NCBI RefSeq assembly: GCF_901709675.1
Contig: NC_051088.1
Span: 14,301,693-14,365,692, forward strand
Origin: Syngnathus acus
Lineage: Eukaryota; Chordata; Actinopteri; Syngnathiformes; Syngnathidae
Length of the DNA: 64,000 bases
Reading direction: 5' to 3'
A program made the position numbers and the translations under genes. Below, piece after piece: positions 47,446 to 58,812 of this stretch. How positions within the stretch are numbered: position 1 is the stretch's first letter; each line of letters starts with the position of its first letter. The notes under the pieces are model-generated. The model was not told the origin of the DNA. It saw only the letters and a program-made list of their open reading frames with translations, and made no database searches.

Positions 47446-48687
47446 AAGTAAACTACTAACCATAATTATTTTTGCTATTTTATTGAAGTAGATTTTTTTC
47501 ATAAATCCATATGGTTCATGTTTTAATTTTTTTTTACTATTAGTCCCAACGTGTAAAAACAGATATTTGTGCTTTTTATTCCTGCCTTTGTTTGCATTTG
47601 AAAACAAATGAGTTACTTTTTTTTCCTTTTCAGTACAAGCACTATGAAAATTATTAAACGTTTTATAATTGACAGCAAACACTCATATTATTTTATAATT
47701 CACAGTAAGCATCCAGTTTTACTTTTGCACTTAAGTCCATCCAAATCATTGATGGTGGAGTGAAACGACATGAACATTTGACTACGAGTTCCACTCCTGG
47801 TTAAATTAAAAGGTGTCATCTCATATTATTGTTTATAACGTATAATAGACTGACAATGCTACATGTCAGGTGTTATTGAAATAATTAATTCCATTTCCCC
47901 ACTAGCTCTAATTAAGTTTCATGTATAAACGTCACAATTTTGGGATCGTCGCTGTGTCTAAGGCGCCCCCTGGCGTTCAATACTTTTTATTACAAGAACA
48001 CCATTTCGCTGTAGATAAGTGTCGCCGCTGTGATTACAAGGACAAGATTAACGAGAAACAAATAACTAACAGTTCATATTATGGGCACTTAAGAACAACA
48101 TCAACCCCGCATGAACCCAACTGACAAGTAAAATAAATATGCAGATTAATGCCATAAGTAAATACTTCACACGTTTTGTTTGTGTGGTTAGTAAATAAAA
48201 GGTAGGTTTCAAAGCTTACAATTATCATACACCCTCCACTGTTTCATAAACAATATTAAAATCAAACAGTCTGCTTACCAAGAGAAGATGACAGACACAC
48301 AAAAGCCAATTCTGTCCAAGGCACGCTTGAATTGAAATGTTTTATTTCCAAACTGCTTATACCTGCCATCACTCAGTACCACACTCTTTGAATGATCTTT
48401 TTTTTTTTTTTTAACCCGGGATCACGAGAGAATATTTATGGGGTATATAAATATGTTAAATTCACATGCACAGACAAATAAGAACTGATATTGCAGAAGG
48501 AACAAAAACCCTCCCCAAACATTTCCGATAAAACAATTGCACTCAAACTGTCAAATAAAAGGTAGATGCATGCAAAACACACAAACAGCAACTGGCTAAT
48601 ATTGGGAGACCCTTAACAATCATGATTGTATTTGTACTCCATGAAGAGGCTCTGCAATGAATGGGAAATTGAATTTCCTATTTTTTG

Positions 48688-48722
48688 TTTATTGAAAAGC
48701 TAAACGTCTTGTGGTTTTTATT
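48688..48722 (-). terminator. samhd1: samhd1 poly(A) signals
   Basis: Two minus-strand AATAAA hexamers (48717-48722 and 48688-48693) lie 210-245 bp beyond the samhd1 stop codon. Confidence 0.5.
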
Positions 48723-48931
48723 TTTTACTGTATGATTTTTCTTATGCCACAAATAAAATATAAAACATAATAATACCCTTGTTAAAAGAATACAGATAAA
48801 ATAAAGCTGTAACCAAAGGGTCCAATTTGAGTAAAACCCGGCCTAAAAATATTTTTGCTGTGGCAACCTAATTGTTTAATTCTGACTTAGCTTCATCCCA
48901 TTAAACTGACCATTCCCTTAAAGTTACAGTA

Positions 48932-51900
48932 CTAGACCTTATCCTTAAAAAGAAACTTGACTGCTTTTTGGTTCAAACAGTCCAAATTGTCATCTTCTTT
49001 TCCGTCCGACCAACTTGTTTTCAAGGGAGTCAGTTCGGGTGCAATTACATCCCCATCCTGCGAGTTAGAGAAACAAGTCATGATGTTTGGAAAGCAATAT
49101 TATCAGTTTCCCTGAGATAGTCGCACATAAATGTCACCTGAGGCTTTATGAAGTCTTTGTTAATGCACCACTGAATAAAGTGCTTTTGTGCTGTGCCCAG
49201 GCCATCCGTCTTCTTGTAGTAAACTCGGATCAGTTGCTCTGCAAAGTTTTCGGGCAAAAGTTTGGACACCTGATGAGAGAAAGAGAGCCATTAAAGGTCT
49301 TCTGCGCTTGAGCAGCTCAGGTAAATGCTCAATAAAATCTTTGGCCACATTCTGACCTGATGCTTGCGTATGGGAATGGCTTTGGTGGGGTCAGTCTTGC
49401 AATAAAAACGCATACTGTCAATGGGGTTCTCCTGCTTCATCCCGTAGTCCATTTGGATGACCTAAAACGAAAGGTGACGTCAAAAGTGCGCAACAAAATG
49501 AGCTAAAGAACAAAGAAAGTAGGTGAGAAACTCACGCTCACGACAAAGTCTGCAGGCTGCAGAGGGACATTCAGCTCGCCCACCTGAGGGACTGACTCAG
49601 CCAACTCCGCCTCCCATTTAGTAATGATATCCTTTGCAAGGAGAGAAATGGAACACACACACACACACGACAATTGGACAGTTCACAATTTTCTTGTTGG
49701 CCCCCAACTGTACTGTACGTCCACTTGGTACAGCTGCACAATGTGAGGAGAGTCGTATTTTGGATTTCGCATTGTCTGTGTTTGAAGTGTTGTAAACTAA
49801 CAAACACCTGAGTGACTTTCAGGGGTTCCTTAGCTTGGGTTTGACCCAAATGCTTGTAGAGGCGCCGTTGAAGAATGTTCTGTAGAATTTGCCGTGCCTC
49901 AGCCAGCTTCGGGTTTGATGAGTGGAGAATTTGTTCAAACACACTATCTGCAAGACAGACGGACGGACAGACCCAAGACACACTTAGGAGCAACCCATCA
50001 TTTGAATGACAATTCCTACACGATGAAAACTGGCCAATTCAAAAATAAATGATAATAGCAAAAATATAAATCAATAGAAAAAAAAGATAAATAAATGTGG
50101 GAATAAAAATATATGAGAAAATAAAAGTTAAAAAAAATACAAATACATACTTTAAAATTAAATAACAAAATAATTGCAGAAATAAACACAAATACAATTA
50201 ATACATTTTAGATCAATGTAATCAATTGTTTTTGTATTTGTTTTTATTTTCACTTTTATTTATTTTTGATGTTGGCAGTTTTGGCCCTCCATACACTTCA
50301 CCTTGTGTTTATGAATGTGCACAGAGGTGCTGGAACTAAACATGACATTGTTGTTGGGACAAACCTGTCAGCTTGGTGTAGGCCTCCATGTCATCTATGG
50401 CTGTGGACAGCGTGAACATCGTGCCTCCTGAGCCTTGGACCTGAAAGTGTTTATCGGCCTTCAAAAAGGCCTCGTTGATCCTGTATGGACACCATTTTAA
50501 GTTTCATTTCCCGATAGTTTGTATCAAAACAACAACGGAAAATGTTGCAAAAACCAAGTACTCACATGATTTCTATAACGGTGCACACCCTGTGTTGGTA
50601 AGCTCTCTTGTGGAGACAGATACGCGTATAGAACAGATCATACAGATTGCCCACTTCCTGTGACAAAAACCACCTCTCGTTTAAAAAGAATTTCTCATCA
50701 AAATTCAAATAAAGTCCTTCTGTCAGTTTAATGTACTGCTTATGTTGCTGTCCACTAATAGTATTTTCGGCCCGCCGCACACCCAGCAACTCTGTCCAAA
50801 CGCAACCAAACATGAACCGATTGACAGAGGGAAAGAAAATGTAAGAAAAGCGCTTTGCCAGACTGCAGCCACCTTATCTCGAGTGCAGATGAGCTTCTCC
50901 CCATCCACTTCACACACTCTGGCAAATTTGAGGTAGCGACGATAATCCGAGTTGTTCTGGATGCCCAGGTTATGGCAATCCCTGACAAAATAAGAAAAGT
51001 TGAACTGAGGGGCAGTATGTGAAAAGGGTATTTACCGCCCAACCACGAATGTCACACCTGGCAAAGTAGTCCCATTTGTCCATGTCAATGCCGTTTCTCT
51101 TGTTAGCCACAATTTCATAGAGAAAAGACTTGTCCTTGGAACGGCCTCGATAGGGCCACTGAGAAGACTGACAGCACAACATTAGCATCAAGCCTTGATC
51201 TCCCGTGATGATACTGACTGTGTGTACTACCTGGAGGTCTACATTTGTGTCCAGAGGTCCTGCAATCAGCTCCTTGATGAAGTCCAGGTCCTCAGGCAGG
51301 ACCAGGCCATGTTGTTCCATCTGTGGCTTCAGGTCATTTTTCTCCACCAGGTGATCAAACATTTTAAGCGATGCCTCCTCATGCTGTAATTTGATTGTGT
51401 CAGATAAACAGTTGGTCATGGGAACTGTTAGAAAAAAAAATATATATGTTATCATGCGTTCTCTAATCAATGCTTTACCGCAATATTACTGCAATACATG
51501 CTTGCTGTTTGGCCTTGCTGTTTTTATGATGTACCACAGAAGAGAAAGGTTACGGCTGGGTCAGGAGAGAGGTTACGGCTGGGTCAGACAGCACGCGGCT
51601 GACAACTCAGCAAGAAGAAGACATCTACTGAGACAGTTCCTTTTTAACAAAGACCATTCCGAGAAACAACATGCCTCACCGCTGTCTCACACTCTGATGG
51701 AACGACAAGCAAACATCACGGTTCCTGTTTTTATCACAGAGACAAAGAGATGTTGCTGATAGCTTAAATTCTTCTTCCTATATTGCCATATAAGTATGTA
51801 ACACCTTGCGCCTTTTCTGTTTACGAGACAAAGCCCACATGCTTTCTCCCTTCTCTTTAGGGACTTTTGTCTCACACTGTGGGTAGGGCAAATCCAAATA

Positions 51901-54900
51901 AAAAGAGCAGGAGTGCATACAGATATTTAGTGTAGTGAGATTGTTGTAAGCTATCTGTACTGCACTCCTCGCGAGCATAGAATTAATATTCTGTCTCACT
52001 TGTGATTTTGTCTGCTGATACTTTTCTCTAAACAGTTATTCAGTCAGCGAAATAAACCTGACAGGAACAAAACAACAACAAAAAATTCCTTCATGAATTT
52101 GGGTAATGTCCTCAAAAACATATTAATGGGGGTGTCTAGTTGGGTCATACTCACTGAATTATATTAATTTAATTGCTCTTGAGTTCTGACGTTCCAACTA
52201 GTATTTGGTATAGGAAATGTGCTGAAGTAAATAGATTTGACTTCCTCATACACGGTTCCCCAAAAGATATGATGAAACTACAGAAGTGACACCATCGGCA
52301 TTTGGAATCTTGGGCTTTGCAGATTTTGTTATCATATTTTTTCCATTTGCATTTTTTAAATTCCTTTGCCAAAGACTCAGAACCAATCTGACACTGGAGA
52401 AATGTTCAGTCCCGCGTAGCCCTCCATATAGACTTTTCCTAATTTAGCGCAAATGCCTATTGAAATGGTACAACAGTGTAGGTGTCGTGTTACCTTCCAG
52501 GAAATATCCGGGCGTGCTTTGGGGATGAATTTGGCATCAAACATGTGCGAAAATGGACCATGCCCTGAGAGGCAAAATGCATGAGACATTCACTTGGTTA
52601 ATTTCACTTTTACATGGAAACAAAAGGCATTCGATGCGTGGGCCGAACCTACCCAGATCGTGACAGAGCCCAGCAATCTGCACACAAAGGATGTCTCGCC
52701 GAGAAATGAGAAGTTCTGGCTGCTTCTCGTTTAGTGCTTTCACAAGTTGCCCTGCTAAGAAACCCACTCTGAAACATTCAAAACAAACCGCATTGTGCTT
52801 GTTATTTGGCAGAAACATACAGTGGGGCTTGGCGACGGATGGAATAAATTGACGACGTTGACACATGCCCGATGGAGTGCTCAAAGCGGTTGTGGGACGC
52901 TCCGGGGAAAACAAAGTACGTCCCTCCCAATTGTTTGATATTTCGGAGTCTTTGGAACTGAGGCGTGTCGATGATCTTGACAAGAAGAGGATGTAGCTCC
53001 ACGTGTCCGTGAATGGGATCATTAAACACCTGACAGAAGGCAGGACAGCAAACACACAAGTGGAAATAGTTGTACTAAGTTCATTTTGTTTTTACTTGTT
53101 AATCACTTCACTGGTTCTTTTATCTCAAACAAAATATTTTAGGTTGCATTACCTGACATGTTTCGGCTTGTACTTCCGAAAAATAAAAAACTTAATGGGT
53201 TGTTAAAGAGATTTTAATCATTCACTAAGGTTTCTATTATACTGTGAGTCATTCAAATAAATGTGTGTCCATTAAACTAATGAGTCTCCTTTGGCAAGAA
53301 AGATAAGTGATAGGGTTGACAACTTATTTTGATTTTATGATTATATTGAAGTGTTGACTTGCTGTACACTTCAGTTGTGCTCCACCCAGAGTTTAAACAT
53401 CTGCTAGCTGACTATTGTGAAGATAAAGAGATAAGACCACCTCTGCAACTTACTGGAACCAGACTGCAGAGACGACCCCAGCTTTCACAAGCTTTCACAA
53501 AATAAAGACATGTTCTGCACACCCCACCTTCCTTGTTGAGAATAACTAGGATTGCGGCGGGAGCAGAGTTCTGAGCGGCTTTCAAGCACTTTTGTGTTGC
53601 ACAAAATTGATGCTGTCTCTCCCCGCTTGCAAGCGTAAAATGCATGGTTCTTGCATAATTTCAGTTTTCTAGAACTACTCATACCCCACCTCTTTTTCCA
53701 TAGTTTCTTAACTATTCCTTACAGTCCCTTGCAATTTATCCGAAAAATCCAACTTGTTTGTATGGTTGTTGTTTTTCTTATACAACACTTGAAAGTGAAG
53801 TGTGAATGAGAAAATACCTTATTTGTTTGAGGACCCTCTTCTATGTGCCCTAGCTTGCTCAGACTGTGTAGAATCCGAAGTTGTTCACCAACAGGCCTTG
53901 ATAAAAAAAAGTCATGCTTACCAGCACATTGAAAGAAAAGTTGCATGGGGTTTATTTGGTACACCACATATAATTTACAGCTGTCATCCTACGATCCTAC
54001 GTAGCGCGAGCGGTCCAAGTACGAGTACGGCGGGCTCCATTTTTCTGGCGGGGTGGTCTGTCTTATGTTGAGACTGAAGAATGAGGGAGGACAGGACATA
54101 CTGATAAGAAGAAAGAATGGCTTGTCCTTTCTGTTTGTTTAAAGAAGTGTTTCCGAGCCTTTTCTCATCCAAGGCACACCTTTTCTCTGGAAAAAATCTA
54201 GAGGCACACCGCCAACAAAAATCTTGTTCCATCATGTTCTGTATTAAAATTACTTATAATATATGGCGTTGAATTGTATTAAATTGTATTTCTTATTTTT
54301 AATAAAAGTGGCAGTTTTTAAAACGTTTTCCTCCCTCGATTTCATTTGGTTTTATGCAAGGACTTTATTTGATAACAAACAGGAAGCTCGGTATTATTTG
54401 TATATTCCAAATAATGTTGTCAATCAATCAACCAACCAAAATGCACAATAAATCCAGGTTCTGCTGTCGAACTAAATGCCGGGGTTTCCGTCAGTCGCCA
54501 CTCTCGAACACAAACTGCTGATCTACACAAAGAGAAGCTGAAAATGTCGATGCAGCACAATCAGATCGCCACAACGGGAAATGTCAAGATTCTCTGATTG
54601 TCCACAAACGATCAGCAAGTGGCTGACCAGGCCTTGTGCTAACTGACCAGTGCTTTGCTCTCCGTAATTATTATTGGACAATTTCCCACCGCACACCAGT
54701 GTGCAGCAGCACAATGGTTAGAAAACATTGAGTTCAAGACGTACTTAATGCCCATCTTCTCCAGATCATCCTTCTTGAGATAGTGCAGCACGGCACCGGT
54801 GATTTTATGATCTGACGACAAAAAAGTGTCTTTGTTGTTGCAACTGACCAGCAAGTGTTGTGAGCTACAGAAAAGCAAGTGCAAACGCAAAATTGAAGGA

Positions 54901-55088
54901 TGACACTAACCTGTAAATGCAGTTTCATGCTCTCCAAGACCTTCTCCTCGCAGGTAGTGGCACGTTTCTTCTATTCCCCACTGGGAAACGTCCGAGTTTT
55001 GCGTCCGATACACTGACGCTCTCTTCCCCGGCGTTGGGGAACTATCTCCGTGGCTCGCTGTCACTACACCTCGTTTGCGGCTCGCCAT
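48932..55088 (-). CDS. samhd1: SAM and HD domain deoxynucleoside triphosphate triphosphohydrolase 1 (SAMHD1)
   Basis: Hydrolyses dNTPs to deoxynucleoside plus triphosphate, restricting retroviruses and controlling dNTP pools. Sixteen coding exons in transcription order: 55088-54911, 54811-54745, 53896-53818, 53029-52869, 52768-52653, 52564-52494, 51383-51231, 51158-51058, 50981-50873, 50657-50566, 50480-50365, 49947-49808, 49631-49536, 49461-49357, 49269-49138, 49057-48932; 613 aa (human 626, also 16 exons). The SAM domain is at about 35-100. The HD domain keeps the metal ligands H159 (SHNRFEHS), H198-D199 (LCHDLGHG) and D302 ([10 protein letters not shown]). The C-terminal [13 protein letters not shown] keeps a CDK-type TPxK site at T582, equivalent to human T592. 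All junctions keep frame. Exon 4 to 5 requires a GC donor. Intron 6 carries a solo LTR. The start was chosen at MASRKRG, the first ATG that fits. It appears functional. Confidence 0.96.
51421..52068 (+). mobile_element. Solo LTR with 5-bp target duplication, in samhd1 intron 6
   Basis: A 638-bp LTR spans 51426-52063 and starts TGTTAG and ends CTGACA, an almost perfect terminal inverted repeat. It is flanked on both sides by GGAAC (51421-51425 and 52064-52068), the duplication made at integration. AATAAAAAGAG (about 51,895) could be a TATA-like box, and AATAAA lies at about 52,051 near the 3' end. There is no gag, pol or env, so only one LTR remains after recombination. It is antisense to samhd1. 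The 5-bp duplication suits endogenous retrovirus or Gypsy-type elements; the family is not determined. Confidence 0.8.
53220..53720. mobile_element. Possible second LTR-like insertion in samhd1 intron 3
   Basis: This intron is unusually long for the gene and contains AATAAAGACATGTTC followed by a stretch with the texture of an LTR R-U5 region. There is also a short direct repeat CAAGCTTTCACAA. I could not find matching ends or a target duplication, so this is only a suspicion. Confidence 0.2.
54146..54240. repeat. Dispersed-repeat fragment in samhd1 intron 2
   Basis: GTGTTTCCGAGCC...CCAAGGCACACC...GAGGCACACCGCC resembles the end of a common teleost dispersed repeat. Family not assigned. Confidence 0.3.
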
Positions 55089-56236
55089 GTTGAGAAATGA
55101 ACCCACTACATGACATGAAGCACAACAAAATGATTTGTCAAACGGAAACTGTGGGTGTCACACTTGGCAAGAACAAAGTCGCTGCTTTGAATCACTCAAA
55201 AGAACCGGGCACACACACAAAAAAAAGGGAACTCGCCGGTTTCCGATGTGGTTCTCGAGATGACAAAACGGATTATTCACAAAGTAGTTGTTATCCGGTT
55301 ACAGTTTTCAAAACAAAACACATTGCCCTTGACCGCACCCGTGTTTTAAGTAAAACACTATGTTGTAGCTTTGCAGTTAAACATTTCGATTGATAAAAGT
55401 GTTTATGATGCAACCTTAAGTTTCACATGAGTCACAGGCGAGATTCTATTTGATAAATCAGGGAAATTTTCATTTGGATTTATTTTATATACCAACAGTA
55501 AATGCTACTTCTGGTTGTTTCTGTCACACACCCGACAACTTAATCCAGGGTGCTTGTCATTGGTTAAAATGCAATTCCCTGGTTCTTCCTAAAAAAAAAA
55601 AATCTCTGACAGCATTCGGTCTTGAAAATTGTAGTTTATGTAAACAAGGTTGTCCCATAATAATATATAGCCGTGTCGGAAATTAACAGAGTGAGAGAAA
55701 AAAAACGTTTTGGCGTCTTTCACAAATTTTCTTTTTCTGCATATAAATGCTCTACGTGGTAATATTTGTATTTGGATTTCGGACTACATGTTTTACGTAG
55801 TTTATAGAATACAAGCTTTTATTTGTACATATTCCTATGAATAGCAAAATAAAAAGGAATCGATAATCTTGCAGTATCTTCTCCCCACTAAGAGTTGTAT
55901 AATAATCCTTTGCCAAAACAAAAAATGACAACATACAGAACAAACACACAGAGTTTGGTGGGTGAATCTAAATATCTGATGCCAGTGACAGACCACAGAC
56001 AGACAATTCTGTTTCACTCTCTTTTTTTTATTTTTTTTATCTCAATCGTCTTTTATTTGTCTGAATGTGAGCAGATCATATAGCGTGATCTACTTCTGAT
56101 AGCAGCAACAAACAGCACTGAGCCATTAGAACCTATTCACATCCATGTCACACCACGAAGAAGCATACTTTTAAATCGCATATTATGCTACACTGCTCCA
56201 AACAAACATGCTGTGGACAAAATACTTAAATTCTCC
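55089..56236. other. Intergenic between cfap20 and samhd1
   Basis: Contains the samhd1 promoter and 5' UTR (right of 55,088) and the cfap20 3' flank. No additional exon recognised. No TATA box can be assigned with confidence. Confidence 0.5.
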
Positions 56237-56242
56237 TTTATT
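56237..56242 (-). terminator. cfap20: cfap20 poly(A) signal
   Basis: Minus-strand AATAAA 131 bp past the stop codon. Confidence 0.6.
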
Positions 56243-56372
56243 CACAGATTTGAAAAAGCACTCCTCATAAAAATAGCACAAGAAATTATAACTACACAAA
56301 CGCCCACACATTATTATACAGCTCAAACAATGCATCCGGTTTGGGAAAACGCTGCATGTTTGTTCAGGACTT

Positions 56373-57896
56373 CTACTGCTGCAAGAAAAAAAAAAAAAAA
56401 AAAAAAGAGGCGTGAGTGAGATGTACACACTATTTATTAAGGCAATGAGATTATTCTGTCACAGCAGTGAAGTATGTTTCTCACCTTGGCCTTCTGGCTC
56501 TGGACAGGGACATAGAGTTTGAACTCGGCCGGTAGCTCATCCTCAGAGTAGAGCCTGTCTGAGAAATATACCCTCCTGATACGACAGTTAGCATGAATCT
56601 GAAAGACAAGCAAGTCACATAACACAATTGTCGGTGGGCTAGCATTTATGTCAAACTTTATTAAATATGTCATGTATAATTGAAGAGGTGCTTTAAATCA
56701 GAACAAATGCAAATAATGCATTTCAGAAAAAGACCAAATACACGAATGAGCAATCAATAATTTCTTTTTGGGGGGTGAGACACCGCATGTGATTTTTTTC
56801 CCCAGCCTTAGCGCATTGAAAACGGCATTCACAGACACTGTAATGTCATTTTTAATTTGATTAATTGCTCAGCTCATTGTACTGACCGCTATTTGCAACT
56901 GTTCGGAAATCTCCTCACCTTAACCTATGCCCTGTTAGTATAACTTGAGTCAAATTCCAAATTTTTTCACTACTCATGCAGAAGCCTACTAAGTGCAACA
57001 TGCAAGTGTATAAATATCGAACAAATACAATCGGGCAAACTCACCTGCACACGCAACGTCTCAATATAGTTGGTTCCGTAGGCTCTTCTGGTGAAGTCTG
57101 AGAGATTGAACTGAATCTGGTTCCAGCCATCATCAAGTCTCATTGGCATGGTGCAGATGAACGGCTTCACTCGCGTCGTGCTCTGGTAGTTACTCGCTCT
57201 AAAGCGCCGTCGAACATTTTTATCATCTAACACCTGAATGGAAAAATGTACGAGGACAAGAGCAGAGAGTGTCAATTCTGCCTCTCTATTGTCAACACAC
57301 GGAACGTTCTCATGTCCGTACCTGAACTTCGAAGGTGAAATATTTCTTTAAGTTTTTGATGATCATTACAAGAAAAGGCAACTTGATACCCAGTGTCTTT
57401 TTTGGGTCAGCTGGACAGGTTATATAGGTAGTACTGTAGGGAGGACAAAAATGATTAACAAAGGAATGCCAAATGAAATGTTGGCAAAAAGCATGACCTT
57501 CAGTGGACACACACCTGACGTTTGTACCTTCGACCTCCAACACCAGTGAATGAATGTCGTTATCTGTAATTCTCTTTATGTGACCATTCCGTACCTTGTC
57601 AACAAGAATAGAACACAGTTGTAAAGTCATAAAACAATATATTTTGAAATCCAGCAGCAATGTTACTCTAAAATGCAGGGTGCAGACAGGTTGAGAAGCG
57701 TTGCTTTACTTGGCTTGACTACAATTAAACTACAATAATTACAGCTCATCCATCTATTAGCATTAGCGACAGGCACAATGAATGAAGCTAACGACTTCGT
57801 CAAAAAGTTTACCTTCTTATCCCATATCTGAAGCGGTTTGCTACCGATACTATATAGAATAGAAAGAAATCCACTTTGGAACGTGTTTTTGAACAT
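56373..57896 (-). CDS. cfap20: Cilia- and flagella-associated protein 20 (CFAP20)
   Basis: Inner-junction protein of ciliary doublet microtubules, also linked to RNA polymerase II elongation control in vertebrate cells. Six coding exons: 57896-57813, 57594-57515, 57433-57322, 57233-57045, 56598-56485, 56378-56373; 194 aa. The protein starts [18 protein letters not shown], runs through [17 protein letters not shown] and [18 protein letters not shown], and ends PVQSQKAKQ. It is nearly identical to the human 193-residue protein, one of the most conserved ciliary proteins. The last coding exon contributes only CAG TAG. Without it the frame would read through the intron, adding an unlike tail. The acceptor of that exon follows a T tract of about 20 bases. 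The frame is intact and the gene appears functional. Confidence 0.97.
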
Positions 57897-58138
57897 GATT
57901 TTCGCCTTCTGTACGGGTCCTCTGTACGGGATTACTGAGCTACGGCAACACGCTTCACTTGGCTCCGTTTCCGTCCCCGCCGTTTCCGTGCAATGCAACC
58001 AAAGCGTTCCGTCGTGGAAACTGAGCGTCTTGGTCAGATATAGAATGAATAAAATAATGAAACGCCAACAAGCTTCGTCGTAATCTGGAATTTCAGCGCA
58101 TTTCTCTCCCAAAGTTGCAAAACACCCGCTGTTTTGGT

Positions 58139-58150
58139 GTTGCTAGGAAT
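58139..58150. promoter_or_regulatory. Possible RFX X-box half-site near cfap20
   Basis: GTTGCTAGGAAT matches the left arm of the RFX X-box (GTTGCYAGGCAAC type) and fails in the right arm. It lies about 245 bp upstream of the cfap20 start codon. GGCAACC at about 58,210 is a second half-site. RFX factors control many ciliary genes, so the site is plausible but unproven. Confidence 0.3.
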
Positions 58151-58700
58151 CTTCCATTGTTGCAGTGTTCACTCCGGGTTTTTATTCTTGAAGCACTTTA
58201 GTCTCCCCGGGCAACCGGTCAGAAAACAAGCGGAGATAAATTCGCGACAAACGTGTCCGATTACCTACCTAACTCATAAATAGTGATTTGTACTATGTTG
58301 CAATTGTGCCTTAAGATGGTGTTGCGTTGCGTTAAAGGAAGAGAATGTAAAAGGAAACCGGCGTAGATCTTTTCTTTTCTTTGAATTCGATCGTCCTGTA
58401 TGTCAGCACAATCAACAACCACAAGGTGGCGCAAGAGTCAATTAAATTCCTTTTTTCCCTCCGTGTTCGAGTGATGTTGAAAGATCCTTATTTTGGAATA
58501 ATATACGACGTTTGTCAGAAATGTTTCAGGCCTGGTGTCAGAGAATATTTCAGACCCAAACAACAAGTTTTCCTCTACAGTGTGGGCCAGATGATATCGC
58601 TTGAGCATCTGACATTTCCTGACTGAGAAGAGCATCACTATGCTGAGGCAACCCTTCTTACCCAACCTGGCTGTATGAATTTTTTTCTCCCTTTACCTAG

Positions 58701-58766
58701 TCCAAGTGGGTCTTCAAGAAGAACCATTATGAAGACGTCGACGACATCAAGATCAGGCCTGTTTAA
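58701..58766 (+). other. Unidentified candidate terminal exon (21 codons)
   Basis: A strong acceptor, TTTTTTCTCCCTTTACCTAG, is followed at once by 21 sense codons (starting SKWVFKKNHYED, ending IKIRPV) and TAA. The frame is closed by the TAG of the acceptor itself, so it opens exactly at the splice site. The peptide is charged and not low-complexity, unlike random frames nearby. No upstream partner exon was found between here and cfap20, and I do not recognise the protein. It could be the last exon of a plus-strand gene, a gene remnant or chance. Confidence 0.25.
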
Positions 58767-58812
58767 ACGTGCGCGAAGGGAAAGACTCAAATTGTCATCA
58801 GCATGATCTCAA

